Assembly (NCBI RefSeq): GCF_024211275.1
Contig: NZ_JAMLDX010000008.1
Coordinates: 124,001-188,000 of the forward strand
Direction of reading: 5' to 3'
DNA from: Sphingomonas tagetis
GTDB taxonomy: Bacteria; Pseudomonadota; Alphaproteobacteria; Sphingomonadales; Sphingomonadaceae
Length of the DNA: 64,000 nucleotides
Every line of letters starts with the position of its first letter. Position 1 is the first letter of the stretch. The notes beneath the pieces were generated by a model, which was not told the origin of the DNA, did no database searches, and was given only the letters and a program-made list of their open reading frames with translations. This document shows positions 46,874 to 54,977 of this stretch, piece by piece. A program made the translations under genes and the position numbers.

Positions 46874-47806
46874 TCAACTCGCCCAGGCATCCGCCGCGCT
46901 GCGCCGCGCGACGCGGAGCGTCGCGGACCGGGCGCGCGGGTTCGCCGCAATCTCTGCCTCGCTCGGCCGCACCGCCTTGGCGGGGGTCTCGAAGCTCGGC
47001 GCACGCGCCGCGCTCGCGGCGGGCCGGTGCCGCGATCCGGCCGGCTCGCTCCCCGACCGCTCGCGCAGGAATTTCTTGACCATGCGGTCTTCCAGGCTGT
47101 GGAAGGTCACCACCGCCAGCCGCCCGCCGGGCTTGAGCACGCGCTCCGCCGCCGCCAGCCCCTCGGCCAGTTCGTCGAGCTCGCGGTTGATATGGATGCG
47201 GATCGCCTGAAAGGTCCGCGTCGCCGGGTCCTTCTTGTCGTGCGGCTTGTAGCCCAGCGCCTTGCGCACGACGTTCGCCAGCTCGCCGGTGCGGCTCAGC
47301 GGTCGCGCCGCGACGATCGCCTTCGCCACCCGGCGCGAGCGCGGCTCCTCGCCATAATGGAACAGCACGTCGGCGATCTCGGCCTCGTCCGCCTCGTTGA
47401 CGAACTCCGCCGCGGTCATCCCCTCTGCGGCCATGCGCATGTCGAGCGGCCCGTCACCCTGAAAGCTGAACCCGCGCTCGGCCTGGTCGAGCTGCATCGA
47501 CGACACGCCGATATCCATCGTCACGCCATCGACCGGCGCCAGCCCGCGCGATTCGAGCTCGCTGTCCATCGCCGAGAACGGCGCCTCGATCAGCGTCAGC
47601 CGGCCGTTGCTCGCGGCGACGAGGGTTTGGCCGCTCTCGATCGCGCTCGGGTCGCGGTCGAAAGCGGCCACCTCGGCTCCCCGCTCGAGGAACGAGCTGG
47701 TGTACCCGCCCGCGCCGAACGTCGCGTCGACATGCCGCTCGCCGGGCGAAATCGCGAGGCCGTCGATCACTTCGTTGAGCAGGACGGGGATATGCGGAGC
47801 GGTCAC
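46874..47806 (-). CDS. rsmH: 16S rRNA (cytosine1402-N4)-methyltransferase
   Basis: A 310-aa SAM-dependent methyltransferase. [13 protein letters not shown] at the N-terminus, [15 protein letters not shown] (SAM motif), [19 protein letters not shown], and [18 protein letters not shown] are family signatures. The GTG at 47806 overlaps the mraZ stop. Confidence 0.97.
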   Translation of the reverse strand: MTAPHIPVLLNEVIDGLAISPGERHVDATFGAGGYTSSFLERGAEVAAFDRDPSAIESGQTLVAASNGRLTLIEAPFSAMDSELESRGLAPVDGVTMDIGVSSMQLDQAERGFSFQGDGPLDMRMAAEGMTAAEFVNEADEAEIADVLFHYGEEPRSRRVAKAIVAARPLSRTGELANVVRKALGYKPHDKKDPATRTFQAIRIHINRELDELAEGLAAAERVLKPGGRLAVVTFHSLEDRMVKKFLRERSGSEPAGSRHRPAASAARAPSFETPAKAVRPSEAEIAANPRARSATLRVARRSAADAWAS

Positions 47807-48312
47807 AGCACCACCTTCTTCTCGGAGAGGTGGTAGCGGCACGCCGACTTCATGATCTCGGGCGCCTTGGGATGATCGAGCAGGGTCCTCGGGTCCCAGA
47901 TCTCGATCACGTTGCCGACGCCATAGAAAAAGGCATAGCCCTGCTTCTTCACCCCGGCATGTTCACCGAGGAAGCCGGGCAGGATGAATCGGCCGGAGGG
48001 GTCGAAGGCGATGTTCTCGCCGGGGCCGATGCCTTCGCGCATGATGTTCGAATCCGCCTCGCCGCGGGCACCGGCAAAGGTTTCGGCGCGGCTGCTCAGC
48101 CGCTCGAACAGCAAGTCGAAATAGGGCTCGTCATAGGCGATCAGGCAGCGGTCGCTCTCATGGGCGGAGAGAATGGCGACTCGGCTGTCCTTGGTGTCGA
48201 CGGGCTGGCCGCTATTCTTCTCGAGCGTCGCGCGCAGGGCGGCGGGGATGGCGACACGACCCTTGTCGTCCACCATCTGCAGCCCCACGCCTCGATACCC
48301 GCTTCGCGCCAC
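47803..48312 (-). CDS. mraZ: Transcriptional regulator MraZ
   Basis: A 169-aa AbrB-like double-domain protein, head of the dcw operon and its usual autoregulator. [16 protein letters not shown] is the first DNA-binding AbrB repeat and [16 protein letters not shown] the second. The GTG start at 48312 has AAGGGG 5 nt before it. No decamer series of GTGGG MraZ boxes is obvious upstream. Confidence 0.94.
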   Translation of the reverse strand: MARSGYRGVGLQMVDDKGRVAIPAALRATLEKNSGQPVDTKDSRVAILSAHESDRCLIAYDEPYFDLLFERLSSRAETFAGARGEADSNIMREGIGPGENIAFDPSGRFILPGFLGEHAGVKKQGYAFFYGVGNVIEIWDPRTLLDHPKAPEIMKSACRYHLSEKKVVL

Positions 48313-48611
48313 GCCCGCCCCTTGCTGCGGACAAACCTCCCCCGTCTCCGGAAGCGCGCATCGCTGCCCGCCCCGGACCCATTCCCGGCTGACGATAAGG
48401 TTGCCCTGTTAACTTGATGGCGTAACTCAAGCCTGTCCGGTTTTCAATGCCTGAACCGGGGAATTCACGGTAAAATGCCCCACCAGATGGTCCCGAATGG
48501 GTTCGAACGGCAATAGCCGGCTCCGTTCGGTTAAGCATAGTGCTTAACAGTTCGCCGTTTGTTCTTGAATCTGTGATCGGATTTCAGCCGGCGATTTGGC
48601 CGAATCTGAAG
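48313..48611. promoter_or_regulatory. Upstream region of the dcw operon with two adjacent dyads
   Basis: This gap must carry the promoter that drives mraZ. It contains a 7-bp stem (48504-48510 / 48523-48529) directly abutting GTTAAGCA-TAG-TGCTTAAC (48530-48548). These dyads also lie 64 bp past the stop of the next gene on the same strand, so they may terminate that transcript instead. No confident -35/-10 pair was assigned. Confidence 0.4.
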
Positions 48612-48908
48612 TCAGCGCTGCGGAGTCGGACTGAGTGCCGGCTCGGGCTTTTCCTCTGCGGTGCGCGGTGCGATGCCCAGTTCGGCGATCGGCTCGTTCT
48701 TTTCGGCGGCGCCATTCGCCGCACCATCGGTCATGTTGGCGACCACGTCGGGCCGCGACGCGCCGTCCGCCAGCACCGGCGCCTCACGGTCGGCCGAGGA
48801 GAAGATCGCGCTCGCCACGCCGATCAGCAACAGCACCGTGGCAAGGCCGGTCAGGCCCACGCGGACTCGCTGCATGCTCTGTTTGGGATCGGTCGGAAGC
48901 GACTTCAT
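48612..48908 (-). CDS. Small single-pass membrane protein, unknown function
   Basis: A 98-aa protein with a basic N-terminus, one membrane helix (about 17-38, VGLTGLATVLLLIGVASAIF) and a roughly 60-residue polar tail rich in Ala, Glu and Pro, probably periplasmic and disordered. No family was recognised. It lies between cysK and the dcw operon on the same strand, with no strong ribosome-binding site. Confidence 0.6.
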   Translation of the reverse strand: MKSLPTDPKQSMQRVRVGLTGLATVLLLIGVASAIFSSADREAPVLADGASRPDVVANMTDGAANGAAEKNEPIAELGIAPRTAEEKPEPALSPTPQR

Positions 48909-48958
48909 GGCTGTGGTATAAATGTAACGCTTCGCCAGCGCTTTGTCGAACCCCTGTT

Positions 48959-49951
48959 TCAGTTCGTCTCAAGCCAAGGGAAAATCGGCAGTCCTTTTTC
49001 GCGCAGCCACTCGGCATTGTAGAGCGTCGACAGATAACGAAAGCCGGTATCGCACAGGATCGTCGCGACGCGCTTGCCCGATCCCAGCTCGCGCCCGAGC
49101 CGCACCGCGCCCGCCACGTTGATTCCCGACGACAGGCCCAAGCACAGCCCTTCCTCGTCGAGCAGGCGGCGAACCCATTCCAGCCCTTCCTCGTCGGCAA
49201 CACGGTATTGCGTATCGACCGGCGCGCCCTCGAGGTTCGCGGTAATCCGCCCCTGCCCGATCCCCTCGGCGACCGACGTTCCTTCGGCCTTGAGCTCGCC
49301 ATGCGCATAATATTCGTACAGCGCCGCGCCGTGCGGATCGGTCAGCGCGATTCTGACCTTCTCGTCCCTTTCCTTGAGCCCCAGCCCGACGCCCGCCAGC
49401 GTGCCCCCGGTGCCGGCCGAACAGGTGAAGCCGTCGATCCGCCCCTCCATCTGCGTCCAGATCTCTTCCGCGGTCGTCACGATATGCGCGCGGCGGTTGG
49501 CGATATTGTCGAACTGGTTGGCCCAGATGGCGTTGGGCGTCTCCTCCGCGATGCGGCGGCTGGTGTGTACGAAATGGCCGGGGTTCGAATAGGGCGCCGC
49601 CGGCACCAGCACCAGCTCGGCGCCGAGCGCGCGCAGCGTGTCCATCTTCTCGCGGCTCTGCGTCTCGGGCATGACGATGATCGTCTTGTAGCCCTTGGCA
49701 TTGGCGACCAGCGCCAGCCCGATCCCGGTATTGCCCGCGGTCCCCTCGACGATCGTGCCGCCGGGCTGGATCAGCCCGCGTTCCTCGGCATCCTCGACAA
49801 TGAACAGCGCCGCGCGGTCCTTCACGCTGGCGCCGGGATTGGCGAATTCGCACTTGCCGAAGATGTCGCACCCGGCGGCCTCGCTCGGCCCCTTGAGGCG
49901 CACCAAGGGCGTGTTCCCGATCAGCGCGAGCGTATCTTTTGCGATCTGCAT
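48959..49951 (-). CDS. cysK: Cysteine synthase A
   Basis: A 330-aa PLP enzyme of O-acetylserine sulfhydrylase type. It has LIGNTPLVRLKG, NPGASVKDRAA (PLP Lys, about residue 44), VEGTAGNTGIGLAL (Asn substrate loop), SAGTGGTLAGV (phosphate-binding loop) and LGLSSGINVAGAVR. I chose the ATG at 49951; the frame extends further but without conservation. A cystathionine beta-synthase-like activity cannot be excluded, because EGTAGNTG rather than EPTSGNTG is present. Confidence 0.88.
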   Translation of the reverse strand: MQIAKDTLALIGNTPLVRLKGPSEAAGCDIFGKCEFANPGASVKDRAALFIVEDAEERGLIQPGGTIVEGTAGNTGIGLALVANAKGYKTIIVMPETQSREKMDTLRALGAELVLVPAAPYSNPGHFVHTSRRIAEETPNAIWANQFDNIANRRAHIVTTAEEIWTQMEGRIDGFTCSAGTGGTLAGVGLGLKERDEKVRIALTDPHGAALYEYYAHGELKAEGTSVAEGIGQGRITANLEGAPVDTQYRVADEEGLEWVRRLLDEEGLCLGLSSGINVAGAVRLGRELGSGKRVATILCDTGFRYLSTLYNAEWLREKGLPIFPWLETN

Positions 49952-49996
49952 GGGGCTTGGATTGCACGCCGCACGCGCACTCGCAAGCAAGTGAAA

Positions 49997-50326
49997 CTAT
50001 GTCGAGACGCCAGCCGCCTTCAAATGCGGCCCCAACCGCCCCGTCGACCACAGGAAGAACATGCGATAGTCGCTGCCCAGCGACCACAACGGATAGGTGA
50101 AGGTCGCCGGCCGGTTCTTCTCCACCCCGAAATGCCCGCTCCACGCGAACCCGTAGCCCGCCAGCGGAATCGCCAGCAACCACCACGCATTGAGCCAGAT
50201 CCCCGCCGCCAGCGCGACGAAGGTCAGCCCGGTCCCCGCATAATGCAGCGCCCGCGTCTGCGGCTTCGCATGTTCGCGAAGGTAATAAGGCCAGAACTCG
50301 GCATAGCGGGTGATCGCGCGCGCCAT
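49997..50326 (-). CDS. DUF962 / Mpo1-like membrane protein
   Basis: A 109-aa protein with two to three membrane helices. [16 protein letters not shown] and [17 protein letters not shown] carry the conserved His residues of the family, and [13 protein letters not shown] is its C-terminal signature. Yeast Mpo1 is an iron-dependent dioxygenase that shortens 2-hydroxy fatty acids by alpha-oxidation. If the host is a sphingomonad with 2-hydroxy acyl sphingolipids, a related role is attractive but inferred. Confidence 0.85.
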   Translation of the reverse strand: MARAITRYAEFWPYYLREHAKPQTRALHYAGTGLTFVALAAGIWLNAWWLLAIPLAGYGFAWSGHFGVEKNRPATFTYPLWSLGSDYRMFFLWSTGRLGPHLKAAGVST

Positions 50327-50351
50327 GCACCGATGCTAGGACGCCCGGATC

Positions 50352-50882
50352 ATGCAATCAACCGCGCTCAAATCTAGCTTCCCCCCGGTAGCCGACGCCC
50401 ACACCCATCTGCTCATCTGCGGCAGCCTCCCCGGTGAGCGCAGCCTCGCCCAGCGCCAATATTACGCCCACCCGCAGAACCAGTTCTGGCCACTGATCTC
50501 TGCCGTCATCGGCCGCGACCTCACCACCCTCGCTTACCCCGACCGCCTCGCCGCGCTGCTCGACCATCATATCGGCCTGTGGGACGTGGTCGCCACCGCC
50601 CGCCGCGAGGGCAGCGCCGACGCCGCGCTCGCCGACATCGCCCCCAACGACATCGCCGCGCTCGCCGCCACGCTACCCGGCCTGCGCGCGATCGCCTTCA
50701 ACGGCGGCACCGCGCTGAAACACGGGCTGCGCCAGCTCGGCCCGACCTCGCTCGCCACCATCGCCCTGCCCTCCAGCAGCCCGCTGCACACCGTCGGCCT
50801 CGCCGCCAAGCTGCCCGCCTGGCTCGCCCTGCGCGAGCACCTTACTGACCATCCACCACAAACTCGCGTCACAATATTGTAA
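50352..50882 (+). CDS. DNA-deoxyinosine glycosylase (UDG superfamily)
   Basis: A 176-aa base-excision enzyme. LLICGSLPGERSLAQRQYYA is the N-terminal active-site loop, followed by HPQNQFWPLI; the intercalating-loop motif is LPSSSPLHT near residue 138. These match the hypoxanthine-DNA glycosylase group that removes deaminated adenine. It is divergent from the DUF962 gene. Its stop is in the same frame as the following NUDIX sequence. Confidence 0.87.
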   Translation: MQSTALKSSFPPVADAHTHLLICGSLPGERSLAQRQYYAHPQNQFWPLISAVIGRDLTTLAYPDRLAALLDHHIGLWDVVATARREGSADAALADIAPNDIAALAATLPGLRAIAFNGGTALKHGLRQLGPTSLATIALPSSSPLHTVGLAAKLPAWLALREHLTDHPPQTRVTIL

Positions 50883-50984
50883 CATTCCCCGCGATCGGGC
50901 ATCGGAGCGCCAACCGGAGCCATAGCCATTCGCCAGATCGCCGCCCTGCCCTATCGCACCGAAGGTTCAGCCATCGACGCCCCC

Positions 50985-52055
50985 GTGCGCGTACTGCTGG
51001 TCACTTCGCGCGGCACCGGGCGCTGGGTGATTCCCAAGGGCAATGTCGCCTCCGGCCTCGCCCCGCACGTCGCCGCCGCCAGCGAGGCCGAGGAGGAAGC
51101 CGGCGTCGTCGGCGCCGCCTGCCCTACGCCGATCGGCAGCTACCGTTACCGCAAGCGCCGCGGCAACGGCGCCTCGCTGATGGCCGATGTCGAGGTCTTC
51201 CCGCTCGCCGTCACCACCGAGCTCCTCAAATGGAAGGAGCAGCACCAGCGCGAACGCCGCTGGTTCACGCTCGCCGACGCCGCCGACGCGGTCGAGGAGC
51301 CCGACCTTCGCGATCTCATCCGCTCGTTCGACGCGCGCGAGTTCAAGGCCGCCACAAGGCGCGCCACCATGCTCGCCGCCGTCGCCCAGAAATCGAGGAT
51401 TCCCCACATGTTCGGCTGGTTCCAGCGCCTCCTCCCCAAGACCGGCAACTTCTTCGAGCTGTTCGAGGCGCATGCGGTCACCATCACCGCCGCGGCCGAC
51501 GCGCTCGCGCGGCTGTTCCAGCAGAATGGCGGTCCGACCCAGGATCACATCCGTGAGATCATGGAGCGCGAGCATGATGCCGACAACATCATCCGCGAAG
51601 TGCTCCAGACCGTGCGGAAAACCTTCCTCACCCCGTTCGACCGCAGCGCGATCACCAGCCTGATCGGCGCGATGGACGATGCGGTGGACGAGATGCAGGC
51701 CGCCGCCGCCGCGGTCGATCTCTACGAAGTCACGGTGTTCGAGCCCGAGATGCGCGACATGGCCGCGATCATCGTCGATGCCGCTCGTCTTACCTGTGAA
51801 GCCATGCCGCTGCTGCGCGACGTCGCGAAGAACGGCGCACGCCTGCACGAGCTGACCGAGCGCCTCGTCCGCATGGAGGGCCATGCCGACGACATCCACG
51901 ACGCCGGCATCAAGCGCGCCTTCACCGAATATGGCGCCACCGACACGCTCAAGTTCATCGTCGCGCGCGAAATCTACAAGCATCTCGAACGCATCGTCGA
52001 CGCGCTGGAAGACGTCGCCAACGAGATCGACGGCATCGTGATCGACCACGCGTAA
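50985..52055 (+). CDS. NUDIX hydrolase fused to DUF47 (PhoU-like) domain
   Basis: One uninterrupted frame holds two domains. Residues about 1-130 are a NUDIX hydrolase (WVIPKGNVASGLAPH, then EAEEEAGV: the box lacks the first Glu and the Arg of the consensus, as in some alphaproteobacterial relatives). Residues from about 142 to 356 are DUF47/PhoU-like (MFGWFQRLLPKTGNFFELFE onward). NUDIX-like sequence continues in frame upstream of this GTG (IRQIAALPYRTEG from about 50928), but with no ATG/GTG/TTG there; ATT at 50928, 8 nt after GGAG, or ATA at 50922 would be non-standard starts. It overlaps the Pit transporter gene by one base, so it probably controls phosphate uptake. Confidence 0.8.
   Translation: MRVLLVTSRGTGRWVIPKGNVASGLAPHVAAASEAEEEAGVVGAACPTPIGSYRYRKRRGNGASLMADVEVFPLAVTTELLKWKEQHQRERRWFTLADAADAVEEPDLRDLIRSFDAREFKAATRRATMLAAVAQKSRIPHMFGWFQRLLPKTGNFFELFEAHAVTITAAADALARLFQQNGGPTQDHIREIMEREHDADNIIREVLQTVRKTFLTPFDRSAITSLIGAMDDAVDEMQAAAAAVDLYEVTVFEPEMRDMAAIIVDAARLTCEAMPLLRDVAKNGARLHELTERLVRMEGHADDIHDAGIKRAFTEYGATDTLKFIVAREIYKHLERIVDALEDVANEIDGIVIDHA
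51395..51399 (+). promoter_or_regulatory. Internal ribosome-binding site for the DUF47 part
   Basis: GAGGA stands 8 nt before the in-frame ATG at 51408, where stand-alone DUF47 proteins normally begin. A separate DUF47 product (51408-52055, 215 aa) may therefore be made in addition to the fusion. Confidence 0.5.
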
Positions 52056-53068
52056 TGCATGAACTCGCGTTTCCGCTGCTCGTCGGCCTGATCCTCGTCG
52101 CGCTCGCCTTCGACTTCCTCAATGGCCTGCACGACGCCGCCAACTCGATCGCGACCGTCGTCGCCACCCGCCTGCTCGGCCCGGTGCAGGCGGTCGCCTT
52201 CGCCGCCTTCTTCAACTTCGCGGCCTATTTCCTCACGCTCGGCTTCCCCGAGCTGCACAAGGTCGCCGAAACGATCGGCAAGGGCCTGATCGACAAGGAC
52301 CTCGTCACCCCCGGCGTCGTGTTCGGCGCGCTGGTCGGCGCGATGTTCTGGAACGTCGTCACATGGCTCAAGGGTATCCCCTCCTCCTCCAGCCACGCGC
52401 TGGTCGGCGGCATCGTCGGCGCCGGCGTCGCGCATGCCGGCTTCACCGGCATCCAGTGGACCGGCCTCAACAAGACGCTGATCGCCATCGTCCTCTCGCC
52501 CCTGCTCGGCATGCTGCTCGCGATGCTGATCATGCTGATCAGCAGCTGGGCCTTCGCCCGCGCCAGCAACCGCGTCGCCGAAAAGAGCTTCCGCGCGCTC
52601 CACCTCGTCTCCTCCGCCGCCTATTCGATCAGCCACGGCCTCAACGACGCGCAGAAGACGATGGGGATCATCACCGTCCTGCTCTACTCCACGGGATACC
52701 TGTCGGGCGAGTTCCACGTCCCCCACTGGGTCGCCATCGCGTGCTACATCGCGATCGCGCTCGGCACGCTCTCCGGCGGGTGGAAGATCATCGAGACGAT
52801 GGGCAGCCGCATCACTAAGCTGTCCCAGCACCAGGGCTTCAGCGCCTCGATGGGCGGCTCGATCATGGTGTTCACTGCGTCGCTGCTCGGCATCCCCGTC
52901 TCCACCACCCACACCATCACCGGCAGCATCATCGGTGCCGGCACCGCCCGCCGCGCCAGCGCCGTGCGCTGGGGCGTGGCGCAGAACGTCATCGCGGCGT
53001 GGGTGATCACCATCCCCGCCTCGGCGGCCGTCGGCGCGCTGTTCTATGGCCTGACGACGTTGTTCTGA
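52055..53068 (+). CDS. pit: Inorganic phosphate transporter, PiT family
   Basis: A 337-aa membrane protein with about ten helices. The duplicated PiT signature is visible as FDFLNGLHDAANSIATVVAT (N-terminal half) and AYSISHGLNDAQKTMGII (C-terminal half), with GIPSSSSHALVGG and GIPVSTTHTITGS repeats. It is a low-affinity H+-coupled phosphate carrier. It begins on the last base of the NUDIX-DUF47 gene (TAATG); DUF47 proteins are established partners of Pit carriers. Confidence 0.93.
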   Translation: MHELAFPLLVGLILVALAFDFLNGLHDAANSIATVVATRLLGPVQAVAFAAFFNFAAYFLTLGFPELHKVAETIGKGLIDKDLVTPGVVFGALVGAMFWNVVTWLKGIPSSSSHALVGGIVGAGVAHAGFTGIQWTGLNKTLIAIVLSPLLGMLLAMLIMLISSWAFARASNRVAEKSFRALHLVSSAAYSISHGLNDAQKTMGIITVLLYSTGYLSGEFHVPHWVAIACYIAIALGTLSGGWKIIETMGSRITKLSQHQGFSASMGGSIMVFTASLLGIPVSTTHTITGSIIGAGTARRASAVRWGVAQNVIAAWVITIPASAAVGALFYGLTTLF

Positions 53069-53077
53069 CGGGGCGGC

Positions 53078-53992
53078 TCAGCGCGCCCCGAACACGAAAC
53101 GCAGCGTATCGGTGACCGCGCGCGACGGCACGCTCATATGGCCTTCCTCGCCATACAGCCGGAATTGCGAGCGCAGGCCATAGCCGGACAGCCGGTCGAT
53201 CCGCCGCGCGAACGACGCCGCCGTTTCCGCGCCGCCTTCCTGCCCGCCGACCACCACCATCAGCCGGCTCGGCCGCGCGATTTTCCCGGCGACCAGCCGC
53301 GCGGTGAACTCGCGCTCCAGCGGCAGCACGCTCTGCCCGTTCCACGCCAGCGACGGACTCGCCGCGACGATCGCATTGAAGGCATCGGACCGCGTGTAGA
53401 GCGCATGCAGCGCGAGCAACCCACCGAGCGAATGGCCGAACAGCGACTGGCGATGCGGGTTGATCGTATAGCGCCGCGCGATCTCGGCGCGCAGCTTTCC
53501 GGTCAGGAACGCCACGAACGGGTCCTGCCCGCCGCTCCGCAACTTGGCGAACCGCTCCATCCCGGGCGGCGGCGGATTGGGGATCTTGGGCGCATAATCG
53601 TACAATCGCCGCGAGTCATAGACCTGGTCGGTCGGATAGCCGACGCCGACGACGATGCCCTTCCCCACATCGTCATATTCCTGCACCCGCCGCGCCTCCG
53701 CAAAGCCCGCAAACTCGGCATTGCCGTCCAGCACATACAGCACCGGCCACCCGTCGGCCGGCGGCGGCGTGATCGGGAACGAGACGAAGATGCGATAGAC
53801 TTCGCCGCCGTCAGAGGTGAGCTCCCAGCTGTCGGTCTGCGGCATTGCAAAGGGCTGCACCTTCGCCGCTGCCGCCGGCGCCGGGCTCGCCGCCTTGTCC
53901 TGCGCCGCGACCGGCAAGGCCGCGATGGCGATCGCGGCCGCAGCCGCAGCCGCAGCCGCAGCCGCAACGGGAACGTTGCGAATGCCCATCAT
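53078..53992 (-). CDS. Secreted alpha/beta-hydrolase, IroE-like esterase
   Basis: A 304-aa protein with an unusual poly-Ala signal peptide (about residues 8-30) encoded partly by (CAGCCG)4. The mature enzyme has VLYVLDGNAEFAGFAE, nucleophile elbow FGHSLGGLLALHAL and a late His in YGEEGHMSVPSRA, the arrangement of the IroE/BesA esterase family. The ATG at 53992 has AGGAG 5 nt before it; the ribosome-binding site overlaps the stop of the preceding gene. A paralogue of the esterase at 1446-2264, but with no TonB receptor next to it. Confidence 0.82.
   Translation of the reverse strand: MMGIRNVPVAAAAAAAAAAAIAIAALPVAAQDKAASPAPAAAAKVQPFAMPQTDSWELTSDGGEVYRIFVSFPITPPPADGWPVLYVLDGNAEFAGFAEARRVQEYDDVGKGIVVGVGYPTDQVYDSRRLYDYAPKIPNPPPPGMERFAKLRSGGQDPFVAFLTGKLRAEIARRYTINPHRQSLFGHSLGGLLALHALYTRSDAFNAIVAASPSLAWNGQSVLPLEREFTARLVAGKIARPSRLMVVVGGQEGGAETAASFARRIDRLSGYGLRSQFRLYGEEGHMSVPSRAVTDTLRFVFGAR
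53941..53964. repeat. Hexanucleotide tandem repeat (CAGCCG)4
   Basis: Four exact copies of CAGCCG, extended on both sides by near copies, inside the esterase signal peptide. Each unit adds two Ala residues, so slippage would change the signal-peptide length without a frameshift. Confidence 0.85.
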
Positions 53993-54000
53993 GCCCACTC

Positions 54001-54453
54001 CTATGGCTTCCTGCGCTTCGCCATCCATTCCGCGCCGTCGATCGGCCCTTCCATCTCCAGGATGCTGCGGCCGCGGATCTGGGTGAGAAATTTCTTCACG
54101 AACGCGTCGCCGGTGGGCAGGCCAAGCTCCTTGATCTTCGCCGCCATCGCCGCCTCCTGTGCCGGTGTCGGCGGGACGCGCGGCTCCTTGTACAGGATCA
54201 CGTCATAGATGTCGTAGCGGCCGCTTTTGAGCAGATAGACCTGCGTCTTGGGCTGGCCGCCGGCAATGCTGACCAGATCCCACACCGCGACGCCCTCCAT
54301 GAACTCGTCGAGCTTGCCCGGCACGATCTTGAACAGCTCGAACGTCGGCAGCGACTTCGCCTCGGCGCTATCCGGCGTGGTCGCCTTCAAGGTCGATTGC
54401 GCCAGAGCGCTCGTGGACACCAGCAACGCGCCAAGCAGAACCAACGCCCTCAT
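54001..54453 (-). CDS. Secreted protein of unknown function
   Basis: A 150-aa protein with a signal peptide ending STSALAQ (about residue 19). The mature part has PTFELFKIVPGKLDEFMEGV and a KSGRYDIYDVILYKEP segment, suggesting an alpha/beta domain; no catalytic motif was recognised. It is 8 bp upstream of the esterase gene on the same strand and probably co-expressed with it. Confidence 0.7.
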   Translation of the reverse strand: MRALVLLGALLVSTSALAQSTLKATTPDSAEAKSLPTFELFKIVPGKLDEFMEGVAVWDLVSIAGGQPKTQVYLLKSGRYDIYDVILYKEPRVPPTPAQEAAMAAKIKELGLPTGDAFVKKFLTQIRGRSILEMEGPIDGAEWMAKRRKP

Positions 54454-54677
54454 ATCGCCTCCCGATGCACCGGCCCCGCAAACCCGCGTCGCCGCCCAGA
54501 CGAGTTGAACATGGTTCGAGGCCGGCGAGAACGGCGCAGACGGGTGAAATCGGGCATGAGATGGGTGATGAGGGGGCGACTTGCCGGAGATCGCCCGCGA
54601 GATCGGTTTGCGCTTCCAAAGCTGCCGGCACGCCCGGCTCGACCAGCCGCAGCAGCATCGGCGCCGACTCGTCTGCG

Positions 54678-54788
54678 CTAGGTGCCGCGCCGAACCTTTT
54701 GGCGGTGCCACAACGTCCAGACACACACACCCGTCATGCCCATGATGAACAAAACAAGGATTATCGTAATAAAAGTTAGAGGATCCAT
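54678..54788 (-). CDS. 36-aa single-pass membrane peptide
   Basis: Too short for routine gene calling but well formed. The ATG at 54788 has AGGA 7 nt upstream. A hydrophobic helix (MDPLTFITIILVLFIMG and onward, residues about 4-25) is followed by a basic tail (WHRQKVRRGT) that would stay in the cytoplasm. The first 60 bases lie in an AT-rich patch unlike the surroundings. No homologue was recognised; it could be a regulatory micro-peptide. Translation is inferred only from the ribosome-binding site and residue pattern. Confidence 0.5.
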   Translation of the reverse strand: MDPLTFITIILVLFIMGMTGVCVWTLWHRQKVRRGT

Positions 54789-54977
54789 CAAATTATCCTG
54801 CCGTTACAACCCGCAATTCGGATTCACCTATACTATTGTCGGATGGAATATAGTCACATCATTATTTAATTTATACGCTCTTATATTATAAATTACTACG
54901 CTTATATGAGCGTCGATGCGATTGCTGCATGGCGGTTGTCCAGCCAAATCCCCTTCCCCACAGCCCAGGTACAAAAT
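54789..54977. other. AT-rich intergenic patch
   Basis: About 170 bases (roughly 54730-54905) are strikingly AT-rich (runs such as TTATTTAATTTATA) within a GC-rich genome. It lies between divergent small genes and likely holds both promoters. A 69-aa open frame on the plus strand across it lacks a ribosome-binding site and recognisable features. The composition could also mark imported DNA. Confidence 0.5.

Noticed and set aside
48313..48480. MraZ boxes (GTGGG decamer repeats) upstream of mraZ
   Set aside because: Several GGG words occur, but not with the regular 10-bp period expected for MraZ binding.
48531..48547. TTAA-N9-TTAA as a CtrA site upstream of mraZ
   Set aside because: The CtrA consensus needs a 7-bp spacer; here it is 9. 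The sequence is better described as a simple dyad.
54682..54891. A 69-aa plus-strand frame in the AT-rich patch
   Set aside because: No ribosome-binding site, no recognisable protein features, and it is opposite the better-supported 36-aa membrane peptide.
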